DNA of 25,527 bases from Chloroflexota bacterium (GTDB lineage Bacteria > Chloroflexota > Anaerolineae > Anaerolineales > Anaerolineaceae). Positions within the stretch are counted from its first letter, which is position 1, and each line of letters opens with the position of its first letter. Below the pieces are notes generated by a model that had not been told where the DNA came from, did not search any database, and saw nothing but the letters and a program-made list of their open reading frames with translations. The stretch spans positions 1-25,527 of the forward strand of contig JAJUJY010000052.1 of assembly GCA_029265085.1 (NCBI GenBank). Reading direction: 5' to 3'. The translations under genes were made by a program, and so were the position numbers. Positions 9,221 to 16,727 of this stretch are shown here, piece by piece.

Positions 9221-9628
9221 ATGAATTTCTTTTGCCCCCAATGTCAATCCGCAAATTTATCCATTCTCTACACACTGGAGCTTCCACCGGATGCCGTAGA
9301 GGATGAAATCAACCTGCAAGCGCTGGAATGCCAGAAGTGCGGTTTTCACGGCGCAGCAGTATACCGGGAATCGCGGCGAGGTGCACTGGACTCGGACAGC
9401 TATTTTCATGAGGGGTATTTCATTACCCCTGAAAACTACCAAAAAATGTCAATCGCGATGAAAGCATGTCCTGACCCGCAAAATGCCCGCTGCCCATGCC
9501 CATCACACCAATGGCTCGGGGAACAGGTGAACTATTATTGGAACGGGCTGGAAAAATTAGAAATTAATCCTCAAAACTGGTTCAGCATGCAAATTTCGCC
9601 CTCCAGTACAGACGAGCCATCTATATGA
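9221..9628 (+). CDS. Small zinc-ribbon protein, function unknown
   Basis: A 135-residue soluble protein. It begins with CPQC (residues 5-8) and has CQKC about 30 residues later, a four-cysteine zinc ribbon. A second Cys cluster, CPDP..CPCPSH, lies near residues 83-94 and could bind another metal. The frame is open upstream to 9113, but the ATG at 9221 puts the first CxxC right at the N terminus, as in other zinc-ribbon proteins, and follows the candidate promoter; the ribosome binding site is weak. The thioredoxin reductase gene is 97 bases downstream on the same strand. The family is not recognised beyond the ribbon. Confidence 0.6.
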   Translation: MNFFCPQCQSANLSILYTLELPPDAVEDEINLQALECQKCGFHGAAVYRESRRGALDSDSYFHEGYFITPENYQKMSIAMKACPDPQNARCPCPSHQWLGEQVNYYWNGLEKLEINPQNWFSMQISPSSTDEPSI

Positions 9629-9725
9629 TATTGAATTGATTTTTGCCAAAATCTGTAACATTTTGCGCTGCTCTGCATCTAAAAAGGGAATGAAGGTATA
9701 AAAGCACATTGTAGAGGAGCAGCGC

Positions 9726-10715
9726 ATGGATTTTAATTTAGGCCTGGAATTTAACGGCAGCACCAATCAAGGCTCAAACTACGATGTCGTCATTATTGGC
9801 GGCGGGCCAGCTGGTGCAACTGCGGCAATATATACCGCCCGGGCTGGATTGAAAACATTAATCATTGATAAAGGCTTGACGGCTGGTGCGTTGGGGATCA
9901 CCAGCAAAATTGCCAATTATCCTGGCATTCCAGGAGAGATTGGCGGAGCCGAATTACTAGAGCGGATGCGCGACCAGGCCAAGTCGTTTGGCACTGAATT
10001 TGTTGCCGACAAAGTGATTGGCGTTGACCTGGCCGGAGAAGAAAAAGCGGTATTTGCAAATAATGGCACATATACCGCTCGCGCGGTGATCATCTCCACT
10101 GGTTCGATGGGACGCGGCCAGCGTGTCAAAGGCGAGGATGAGTTATTGGGGCACGGCGTTTCTTATTGTGCCACCTGCGATGCAGCTTTTTTCCGTTCCC
10201 AGGATGTGGTGGTTGCGGGGAACAGCGATGAAGCCATTGAAGAAGCCTTGTTTTTAACCCGTTTTGTCAACCGGGTACATTTCCTTTCACCTACTCCTGA
10301 ACTCAAAGCACCGCAGCACCTGGTAAACGAACTGGAAGAAAACCCAAAGGTCAATATCTATCGCGGCGCTTCACTGCGTGAGATTATCGGAACAGACCGG
10401 GTAGAGCGTGTGCGCTTTGCCTTACGCGGGCAAGGAGAACAAGCCCTGGCTGTCACCGGTGCATTCATCTATTTGCAGGGAGGTAAACCTATCACTGATT
10501 TTCTGCAAGGCCAACTGGAGATCACCGAAAATGGCTGTCTGATCGTTGACCGCGAATTTCAAACCACTGTCCCAGGTGTTTTTGCGGTAGGCGATGTGCT
10601 CTGTAATCATGTAAAACAAGCTGTTGTTGCTGCTGCAGAAGGCGCAGTCGCCGGTATGTCGGTAGAAAAAGTATTACGCGGCCGGAAACAACTGGTCGTC
10701 GATTGGTCTAAATAA
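9726..10715 (+). CDS. trxB: Thioredoxin-reductase-like flavoprotein with atypical pyridine nucleotide site
   Basis: A cytosolic FAD disulfide reductase of 329 residues expected to reduce thioredoxin. A 20-residue lead precedes the FAD-binding GGGPAGATAAIY (about residues 24-35); the redox-active CATC lies near residue 149, and the second FAD motif PGVFAVGDV near 285. The NADPH domain is odd. Where typical TrxB has GGGNTAVEEA there is GNSDEAIEEA, and the HRRxxxR phosphate-binding stretch is replaced by SPTPELK. Similar losses are known in ferredoxin-dependent and other non-NADPH thioredoxin reductases, so the donor may not be NADPH. AGAGGAG sits 6 bases before ATG 9726. Thioredoxin follows 26 bases later, forming a two-gene unit. 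Family assignment is firm; the donor is inference. Confidence 0.9.
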   Translation: MDFNLGLEFNGSTNQGSNYDVVIIGGGPAGATAAIYTARAGLKTLIIDKGLTAGALGITSKIANYPGIPGEIGGAELLERMRDQAKSFGTEFVADKVIGVDLAGEEKAVFANNGTYTARAVIISTGSMGRGQRVKGEDELLGHGVSYCATCDAAFFRSQDVVVAGNSDEAIEEALFLTRFVNRVHFLSPTPELKAPQHLVNELEENPKVNIYRGASLREIIGTDRVERVRFALRGQGEQALAVTGAFIYLQGGKPITDFLQGQLEITENGCLIVDREFQTTVPGVFAVGDVLCNHVKQAVVAAAEGAVAGMSVEKVLRGRKQLVVDWSK

Positions 10716-10741
10716 TAAATTTAATCATTATGGAGAAGAAA

Positions 10742-11092
10742 ATGAACGAACCTGTACATGTCACCGATGCTGCTTTCGAAAAAGTCGTATTAAAATCATC
10801 CATTCCGGTTATTGTAGATTTTTGGGCTCCCTGGTGCGGTCCCTGCCGGATGGTTGCCCCGATTCTGGATAAAATCGCCAAGGAACAGGCCGGAAAGATC
10901 CTGGTAGCAAAAGTCAATACCGATGAAAACTCCGAATGGGCGATGCGGTATGGCGTGCAGGGCATTCCTACTATGCTCTTTATTGCCGATGGAAAAGTCA
11001 TTCACCGTCAGGTGGGTGCGCTTCCGGAACAATCACTCCGTGTGGTTGTAGAAAAATTCATGCAATCCATCACACCAGCCAAAGTGAATTAA
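10742..11092 (+). CDS. trxA: Thioredoxin
   Basis: A 116-residue thioredoxin that reduces disulfides in cytosolic proteins and is itself recharged by the reductase encoded just upstream. The active site is WAPWCGPCR (about residues 28-36), preceded by PVIVDF; the cis-proline loop is GIPTMLF. Length is normal for the family. ATG 10742 is preferred to ATG 10730 because GGAG lies 7 bases before it and no site precedes the earlier ATG. A strong hairpin 21 bases after the stop probably ends the transcript. Confidence 0.95.
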   Translation: MNEPVHVTDAAFEKVVLKSSIPVIVDFWAPWCGPCRMVAPILDKIAKEQAGKILVAKVNTDENSEWAMRYGVQGIPTMLFIADGKVIHRQVGALPEQSLRVVVEKFMQSITPAKVN

Positions 11093-11113
11093 GCCTTTCG
11101 ATAATACAATCAG

Positions 11114-11157
11114 AACAACCATGCAGCATTCCGGTATTCACAGGCTGCATGGTTGTT
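11114..11157 (+). terminator. Long hairpin after thioredoxin, probable terminator
   Basis: A perfect 14-bp inverted repeat, AACAACCATGCAGC at 11114-11127 and its complement at 11144-11157, with a 16-base loop. The T-tract after it is weak (TTGTTGATTT), so it may be a processing or mRNA-stabilising hairpin. Confidence 0.55.
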
Positions 11158-11223
11158 GATTTAATCGGTCCCTCTGACGTAATTTTCGATTGCTCCGCCT
11201 GATCCGATGCTTCAGTTTCCCGA

Positions 11224-11781
11224 TCAAATTTCACAATGATCGCTAAAACCCGCCGGGGGAATTTCCAACGCCTGAATCAACCGCGCCCAATAATTAACCT
11301 GAGCTGCTGTGCTCGCAAGGATCACAATTTCTCGTTCAGAGAAATGTTTTACCAATTCTTCTCGAAATTCGGGCGGAAATTGCAGCGGTGTTTGCGAAAC
11401 GAAAGAAGCATATTCGATGGCCAGCCGTTCTCGCTGCGAGAAACTTTCCACTTCGAAAACGGGTTGTCGTCCTTGAAGAGCGCGCATCTCATCATTGGTG
11501 ATTCCCGCAGCTTGATACTGAAAACTATTCATATCCACACAAAACGGGCAGGCTGTCGCCAGAGATGCTTGAATCCGAACCAATTTCAGCAGGCGCTCAT
11601 CGAGGCTGCCATCTTTGTGTGCCACCAACGCTTCGAGCACTCCTGACCCCACGGCTGCCCTGGGGTACCAGGCTAACAATCGGGCTGGAAGCATTACACG
11701 CCCGGTCAATCGCTCCGAGAACCAGATTCCGATTCTCAGCAGCAGCGGGATTTTTTTCGGGGGAGCAATCATAGCAGGCAT
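11224..11781 (-). CDS. AhpD/carboxymuconolactone-decarboxylase-like protein
   Basis: A 185-residue helical protein of the CMD/AhpD superfamily, whose best-known members use a CxxC pair to reduce peroxides. The CPFC motif is about residue 78, in the usual LVRIQASLATACPFCVDM setting, and the downstream helix RERLAIEYAS is also typical. Two relay positions known from AhpD look replaced: the glutamate 12 residues before the first Cys is Lys, and the His four residues after the second Cys is Asn. Peroxidase activity is therefore uncertain. AAGGA lies 7 bases upstream of ATG 11781. It diverges from the next gene; TATAAT boxes face both ways in the gap. Confidence 0.8.
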   Translation of the reverse strand: MPAMIAPPKKIPLLLRIGIWFSERLTGRVMLPARLLAWYPRAAVGSGVLEALVAHKDGSLDERLLKLVRIQASLATACPFCVDMNSFQYQAAGITNDEMRALQGRQPVFEVESFSQRERLAIEYASFVSQTPLQFPPEFREELVKHFSEREIVILASTAAQVNYWARLIQALEIPPAGFSDHCEI

Positions 11782-11813
11782 AGAATATCCTTTAGGGCAA
11801 TATGGATAGATTG

Positions 11814-11819
11814 ATTATA
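11814..11819 (-). promoter_or_regulatory. -10 box for the AhpD/CMD-like gene
   Basis: TATAAT on the minus strand, 32 bases before the start codon. The -35 region is AT-rich but does not match the consensus well. Confidence 0.45.
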
Positions 11820-11859
11820 GTCAAAAATGATTTCCAATTTTAATTTAGAACAAAATTTC

Positions 11860-11868
11860 TGTTATAAT
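11860..11868 (+). promoter_or_regulatory. Extended -10 promoter for the gene at 11902
   Basis: TGTTATAAT: a perfect TATAAT at 11863-11868 with the TGn extension, which can compensate for the poor -35. It lies 33 bases before the chosen start. Confidence 0.55.
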
Positions 11869-11901
11869 AGAAACACCAGTTACTCAGGGAGAAGAGACGT
11901 T

Positions 11902-12984
11902 ATGCCGGGGAAACTAATCCAAAACCAATCGGAAATCGTAATCCAAGGAATTCCTACTTTCAGCTACCGTCACGAAAGAGATTCATTTATTCTGGCACTG
12001 CGTGCCGCAGCAGCAGCCCTTGGGCGTGAAATACCCTATTATTTATTAAAAGGGCATTCAGCTGCTGCATTTCGATTGATGTTTCACCACGACTGGCAGC
12101 GCTACACGCCTGATGCTTTTTGTGGCTACAACCACGCGCCATTGGCTTTCAATGCGCTTGGCCTGCAATATGCCGCCCTTGAAACCCATCCAAATGACCC
12201 TCAAGAAAAAGCACAAGCAACCATAAAGGTCATCGATACGCTTCAAACCGGGTTTCCGTTGTTAGGCCTGCACGTAATGACCTGGGAAGACTGGGGCGTC
12301 ATCACTGGCTACTCAACAAATAAACAAAAATTATTATGTCGAAGCCCGCACGTTTCCACGCCTGAATACACAGAAAATTTGAACTGGCCCTGGTTGATCC
12401 TGGCAATTACGGGTGAAAGCCGCATCCCGAACCCGAAACAACTGGCCTTACAATCTCTACAGGTTGCTGTTGAATTATTTGATACGGAGAATTATGGTGC
12501 ATATTTTAGCGGACAGGCAGCCTATGATTATTGGGCTGCCGGGCTGCTGGACGAAGAATGGTACCAACAGGCAGGAGAACCGCAAACCGCCCTATACTCC
12601 ACCTGGGCAAACCATCTTTTTGAACAAGAAGAAGCTCAACGCAGCCAGGATCTTTGTTATCTCAGCCCCTACCTGGAGCGGCTTCATGTTAACCATTGGC
12701 GGTTAATCAGTCTGATTGATGCTCGCCGAGAAGCCGCCCGCTACCTGTTTGAAATTTCCTCTCTCTTTCCACGCACCAAAGCCGCAAAACTGGATGCAGC
12801 CGGGCATTTATTCGGCCAGATTCACGCCATATTGGAACAAACCAAAAGGTATGCGCGGTCAGAGTGGGATTTCAGCAGCCATCCCTGGACGCAAGCAGAC
12901 CGGGATCAGCAGGCAAAACTTTTAGCTTTTGTCGCTGAAACAGAGATGCAAGCAATCGAATTATTCCGGCAGGTCATCAACTAA
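11902..12984 (+). CDS. Unrecognised 360-residue protein, possibly BtrH/cysteine-peptidase-like
   Basis: A soluble protein of about 360 residues. The ATG at 11902 follows GGGAGAAGAG and an extended -10 promoter; the frame runs on upstream to 11827, but that part precedes the likely transcription start. The first 170 residues (SYRHERDSFILALRAAAAAL, later GYNHAPLAFNALG and PLLGLHVMTWEDWGVITGY) vaguely resemble the papain-fold N-terminal domain of BtrH-like proteins, but no catalytic Cys is obvious. The C-terminal half is helical and rich in Trp, Tyr and Ala. No signal peptide or membrane helix. A strong terminator follows, so it is a single-gene unit. No function is assigned. Confidence 0.6.
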   Translation: MPGKLIQNQSEIVIQGIPTFSYRHERDSFILALRAAAAALGREIPYYLLKGHSAAAFRLMFHHDWQRYTPDAFCGYNHAPLAFNALGLQYAALETHPNDPQEKAQATIKVIDTLQTGFPLLGLHVMTWEDWGVITGYSTNKQKLLCRSPHVSTPEYTENLNWPWLILAITGESRIPNPKQLALQSLQVAVELFDTENYGAYFSGQAAYDYWAAGLLDEEWYQQAGEPQTALYSTWANHLFEQEEAQRSQDLCYLSPYLERLHVNHWRLISLIDARREAARYLFEISSLFPRTKAAKLDAAGHLFGQIHAILEQTKRYARSEWDFSSHPWTQADRDQQAKLLAFVAETEMQAIELFRQVIN

Positions 12985-13034
12985 ATATTCCTTACCTCTC
13001 TTCCAGTTTCGATTTTCAACATCACACAGCTATC

Positions 13035-13072
13035 CACCTGGTCAGGCTTAAACCTGACCAGGTGTGTTTTTT
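13035..13072 (+). terminator. Rho-independent terminator
   Basis: A perfect 12-bp stem, CACCTGGTCAGG at 13035-13046 and its complement at 13053-13064, with a 6-base loop and TGTTTTTT after it. It ends the 11902-12984 transcript and separates it from the MFS gene. Confidence 0.9.
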
Positions 13073-13125
13073 CAATCCGGTCATATGGGTGTGGAGAATG
13101 TTCCATAAAACCTGTAAGGTTTAAG

Positions 13126-13131
13126 AGGAGG
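13126..13131 (+). promoter_or_regulatory. Shine-Dalgarno AGGAGG supporting a TTG start
   Basis: A perfect AGGAGG lies 7 bases before TTG 13139 and 16 bases before the first ATG (13148), so spacing favours the TTG. Confidence 0.7.
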
Positions 13132-13138
13132 TTTTATT

Positions 13139-14419
13139 TTGTTCCTCATGAAGAAGATCAAATTATTTATCCATTCCTTCTCACAACAATTAACCACCAT
13201 CTTTGGGGTGCTCTTTTTCACCGGCATGATGTCGGTTGGTTATTTTTATAATGTCACGTTTATTCAACTTGGATTAACCGACTTAATGAAGCACACTCTG
13301 GGCATCAATGAACAACTTGCCGCTGGAATGATGGCTGCCCTGGCGGTGCTGGCCTTGATAACCGCACTACTTTTTGGTGTCTGGCTGATGAAAACCAACC
13401 GCTCCGCAGATTTCATTTTTAAGCTGCGATCGGCTTTTGGCGTGGTGGTTGTTCAAACCATCCTGACCTTAACGATTATTTATATCCGGACTGAAGTAGC
13501 ACTTTATGGCTGGGTTGCCCTGGCCGCTATCACCCTGGGCATTGGGATGCCCGCCACCTTTAGCCTGACGGTTGACCTTGTTCCTCGCCGATGGCGGGGG
13601 ATGACGGCTGGCCTGATCACCGCAATCGCTTATTTTGCTTCCAATGCTTTTTCCTCGTCCACCTGGCAAATGGAGCATTTTCGCAATCTCAGCCTGATCG
13701 TGATGCTCCCAGGATGTGCCGTGCTGGCTTTAATAATTTTTGCAAAACTTCCCGTTCTGCAACGATTAGCCGCCCAACACCAGCGTCCAGAATTCTCACA
13801 CGGCCGGTTCGTCCAGGTCAGCCAGGACGGTAAGCCGCATATTCAACGCAGCCTGGCAGGAATATTGGTGCTGATGTTTGGTGTGTTTTTTATTGACAGC
13901 CTCGGTTTTTTGCGTTTATTGGAAACACCCCTGTATATGACCTTCGCCTGGCAATCCAATAACCAGAATATCCACCTGTTTATTGCGCTAACGCATGTTG
14001 CTGCCGCACTCATCGGTGGAATTCTCTACACCTACCTTTCTGAACGACATATCTTCGCCTGGATTTTTGGTTTATTTGCCCTGACTCACCTGTTTTACTG
14101 CCTGCATACCCGGGTTGGACCCGTTGATTACGCACCTCTGATCATGCCTATGCTGTATGCAATTGCGGTCAGCCTGTACACCGTGATTAACTTTGCCATC
14201 TGGGCAGATATCTCCACGCCGCAAAACATCAGTCTGAACACAGCCATCGGTGTTTCCCTCTCCGGATGGACCGCTACTTTTCTCAGTACTGCCCTGTCCA
14301 TGCAGTGGCGCGCCATTGGCGTCTCGCTGGAACGACATCTAAACATAGTGGATGCTTTGGCTGTGGCCTTTTTCCTGGGCATATTGCTGTTTTTATTCTT
14401 TTACAAAAGGAAAAAATAA
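13139..14419 (+). CDS. MFS-type permease
   Basis: A 426-residue integral membrane protein with about twelve hydrophobic segments, the layout of the major facilitator superfamily. The loop LVPRRWRGMTAGLITAIAYF resembles the conserved cytosolic loop region of the family, and the central hydrophilic loop (about residues 205-235) separates the two six-helix halves. TTG 13139 is used because of the well-placed AGGAGG. The substrate cannot be read from the sequence. The stop overlaps the ATG of the lipoprotein gene by one base, so the two are translationally coupled and may act together at the membrane. Confidence 0.75.
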   Translation: MFLMKKIKLFIHSFSQQLTTIFGVLFFTGMMSVGYFYNVTFIQLGLTDLMKHTLGINEQLAAGMMAALAVLALITALLFGVWLMKTNRSADFIFKLRSAFGVVVVQTILTLTIIYIRTEVALYGWVALAAITLGIGMPATFSLTVDLVPRRWRGMTAGLITAIAYFASNAFSSSTWQMEHFRNLSLIVMLPGCAVLALIIFAKLPVLQRLAAQHQRPEFSHGRFVQVSQDGKPHIQRSLAGILVLMFGVFFIDSLGFLRLLETPLYMTFAWQSNNQNIHLFIALTHVAAALIGGILYTYLSERHIFAWIFGLFALTHLFYCLHTRVGPVDYAPLIMPMLYAIAVSLYTVINFAIWADISTPQNISLNTAIGVSLSGWTATFLSTALSMQWRAIGVSLERHLNIVDALAVAFFLGILLFLFFYKRKK

Positions 14420-15354
14420 TGTCTGGCACAATTCGCACGCAAAAAAACCGCAGATTAAGCTCCCATTGGTTTCTTTGGATCATGCTGCTCCTTGGGGTAT
14501 TGCTTAGCGGCTGCACGGCAAGTGATTCTTATACATTTAAGATTATTGTGAATGGCTCGCATAAATTTGAGCCAGGAACAGGTTTTCCAGGAGATTTGAT
14601 CCTTCTGAAAGGTGATGTCCGATTGGAATCCGGAGCAAAACTAGCCGGTTCGATCCACCAGCTTGGCGGGAAATTATCCATCTCCGGCACAGTGACAGGT
14701 GACATTACCCTTCTGGATGGAGAAATCGCCCTGCTTCCCGGGGCATTTATTAGCGGAAATGTAAATATCTTAAATGGCAAAATCTCTGGGCTTGAAAACG
14801 CCAATGTTGTTGGCAAAATAGTCCAAAGCCAATCGAATGAACGCAAACCCACACCAAATCAAGCCGGCCGCTGGCTGACTCTGTTAATTGAATTTCTCAC
14901 GCTGCCAGCTTTCGCTGCTTTAATCGTCCGTTTTCTTCCAAAACCTATTGGGTTGATGGAACAGGCAGGTACACGCTATGCTTTGGTATCTGCCGCAATC
15001 GGTGTATTAGCCTGGGTTACCGCCCTGGCATTAATCGTGTTAATGGCATACACCCTGGTATTAATTCCCATCAGCTTAATCAGCTTTCCATTATTATTAC
15101 TGGTGACAACATATGGAGCCGTACCCTACGCATTGATCCTCGGGCGATGGGTAATGCACCGCCTGGGCTGGGAAAAAAGCCGCTCGTTCCAGGCTGCTTT
15201 CGGTATGATTTTGTTGATTCTATTGATCGAATCCTTCCGGTTAATTCCTGTGATTGGTTCATTAATTGGCTTATTGTTTTTAGCCACTTCCTTTGGGGCA
15301 GCCCTGCTAACAAAGATGGGATTTCAGCAGTTTGTATCAGAAAACATGAATTAA
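14419..15354 (+). CDS. Lipoprotein with bactofilin-like repeats and a polytopic membrane tail
   Basis: 311 residues, starting at the ATG that overlaps the preceding TAA (TAATG). The lipobox LLSGC puts the lipidated Cys at about residue 32. Residues about 45-135 contain hydrophobic/Gly repeats (GDLILLKGDVRLESGAKLAG, GDITLLDGEIALLPGAFISG) like the right-handed beta-helix of bactofilins and other polymer-forming proteins. From about 150 to 305 there are around four to five membrane helices with short loops. Bactofilins are normally cytosolic; here the repeats should lie outside the cell, next to the membrane. Other repeat proteins with the same rhythm are possible. The longer frame beginning at 14266 lies inside the MFS gene and is rejected. 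Confidence 0.72.
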   Translation: MSGTIRTQKNRRLSSHWFLWIMLLLGVLLSGCTASDSYTFKIIVNGSHKFEPGTGFPGDLILLKGDVRLESGAKLAGSIHQLGGKLSISGTVTGDITLLDGEIALLPGAFISGNVNILNGKISGLENANVVGKIVQSQSNERKPTPNQAGRWLTLLIEFLTLPAFAALIVRFLPKPIGLMEQAGTRYALVSAAIGVLAWVTALALIVLMAYTLVLIPISLISFPLLLLVTTYGAVPYALILGRWVMHRLGWEKSRSFQAAFGMILLILLIESFRLIPVIGSLIGLLFLATSFGAALLTKMGFQQFVSENMN

Positions 15355-15441
15355 TCTGGTATAAAGGAATCAAACAGAAACGATCACAAAACAAATTCCA
15401 CACAGCCCGTAACCTTTTCAAGACTAATACGACTTATTTAG

Positions 15442-15447
15442 TATAGT
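15442..15447 (+). promoter_or_regulatory. Tentative -10 box for the cytochrome operon
   Basis: TATAGT, 34 bases before the chosen start of the 15-haem cytochrome, in an AT-rich gap after the lipoprotein gene. There is no convincing -35. Confidence 0.25.
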
Positions 15448-15475
15448 ATATTGCGGATTGCATAGTGGAGGTAAA

Positions 15476-16708
15476 TTGAGAAAATCTGAGGGCACCCATC
15501 CTCCCTTATTTTCTCCATTAAGTATTTTCCTGGCAGTTATCGCTGTGATCATCATAGCTGCCTTTTTTGTGTTTAATGGCAGCAGCATGTTTAGTCCAGG
15601 CCCTTTATCCAGTCAAAACACACGCGGACTCAGCATCGCAGGATATACATCTCACGCGAATTTTGAAGATCAGTGCAATTTATGCCACCGGCCGCTTACT
15701 TCCAGCCAAAATGAAACCTGCCTGGAATGTCATCAAGATATCGGCGAACAAATTAAACGAACCAGCGGATTGCATGGGCGAATCAAAAATATTAGCAGCT
15801 GCCGTGAATGCCACTCCGATCATAAAGGCCGTAACTTTGACATGATTCAATCTGCACTAAATAATTTTGATCACAACCTGACCAGTTTTCCCCTTTCCGG
15901 AAAACACCTTTCGCTTACCTGCCAGGATTGCCACAAAACAGACTTCAAAATAACCCAAGCAGCCTGCATCAACTGTCATGAAGAACCCATGGTTCACGCA
16001 GGTCTTTTTCCACAAGACTGCAAACAATGCCATACAACCACAACCTGGAAGCCTGCCCTATGGTTGGAACAGGAATTCGATCATGCAAAAACTGATTTTA
16101 GTCTGATTCGCCACCTGCAAGACTTTCAAGGATTGCCGATCACCTGCCAATCTTGCCACCAATCTATTTCAGCAAACGTGGATACCAACCGCTGCAAAGA
16201 TTGCCACCTTACCCACCAATCAGCCGATTTTATTGATCAACATGTACAGACCTTTGGAATGGACTGCACTGGCTGTCATGACGGCACTGACCGAATGGAA
16301 AGCTTTGACCATCAGAAAGTATTCCCACTGGAAGGCAAGCATGCAGCGATCGAATGCCAGAATTGCCACATAAACCAACAGTTTCACGGGACTTCCAACC
16401 AGTGTTCTTCCTGCCACAGCGAACCAGAAATTCATGCTGGAAGTTTTGGGTTGCAATGCGCTGCCTGCCATGACGCACAAGCATGGCAGCCTGCATTTTT
16501 ACGCATTCACCCATTTCCGCTTGATCACGGTGCGCAAGCTGACAATGCCTGCACAGTTTGCCACACGCAAACCTATGCAACATACACCTGTGAAGCCTGC
16601 CACGACGTGGCAGAAAATGGATTTATAGAGGCACACAACCAGGCAAAGATACCGCAAGACCAGTTAAACAACTGTACCGCTTGCCACCTGGATGGGGCAA
16701 TACAATAG
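15476..16708 (+). CDS. Membrane-anchored 15-haem c-type cytochrome
   Basis: A 410-residue cytochrome with fifteen CxxCH haem-binding motifs, starting near residue 67 (CNLCH) and ending seven residues before the end (CTACH). A single membrane helix (about residues 16-36) anchors it with the haem part outside. Many free His residues near the motifs could act as second axial ligands. Local modules recur: FPLxGKH..CQxCH twice, and HAGxFxxxCxxCH twice. TTG 15476 is chosen because GGAGG lies 4 bases upstream; another TTG at 15458 would add 6 residues. It is the first of five co-directional genes and is followed after 19 bases by a second multihaem cytochrome. The expected role is electron transfer across the cell surface; the partner is unknown. 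Confidence 0.9.
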   Translation: MRKSEGTHPPLFSPLSIFLAVIAVIIIAAFFVFNGSSMFSPGPLSSQNTRGLSIAGYTSHANFEDQCNLCHRPLTSSQNETCLECHQDIGEQIKRTSGLHGRIKNISSCRECHSDHKGRNFDMIQSALNNFDHNLTSFPLSGKHLSLTCQDCHKTDFKITQAACINCHEEPMVHAGLFPQDCKQCHTTTTWKPALWLEQEFDHAKTDFSLIRHLQDFQGLPITCQSCHQSISANVDTNRCKDCHLTHQSADFIDQHVQTFGMDCTGCHDGTDRMESFDHQKVFPLEGKHAAIECQNCHINQQFHGTSNQCSSCHSEPEIHAGSFGLQCAACHDAQAWQPAFLRIHPFPLDHGAQADNACTVCHTQTYATYTCEACHDVAENGFIEAHNQAKIPQDQLNNCTACHLDGAIQ

Positions 16709-16727
16709 GAGAAAGGAGATCATCCTG

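Noticed and set aside
14266..14418. Longer N terminus for the lipoprotein gene
   Set aside because: It lies inside the MFS coding region; the ATG at 14419 gives a normal lipoprotein signal and a coupled start.
15427..15449. TAATACGACT followed by TATAG, like the start of a phage T7 promoter
   Set aside because: Only the first ten bases agree; the rest of the T7 consensus does not, and no phage genes are nearby. Taken as chance in an AT-rich gap.
16220..16583. Minus-strand open frames inside the 15-haem cytochrome gene
   Set aside because: They run opposite to a strongly supported gene and show no family features or ribosome sites.
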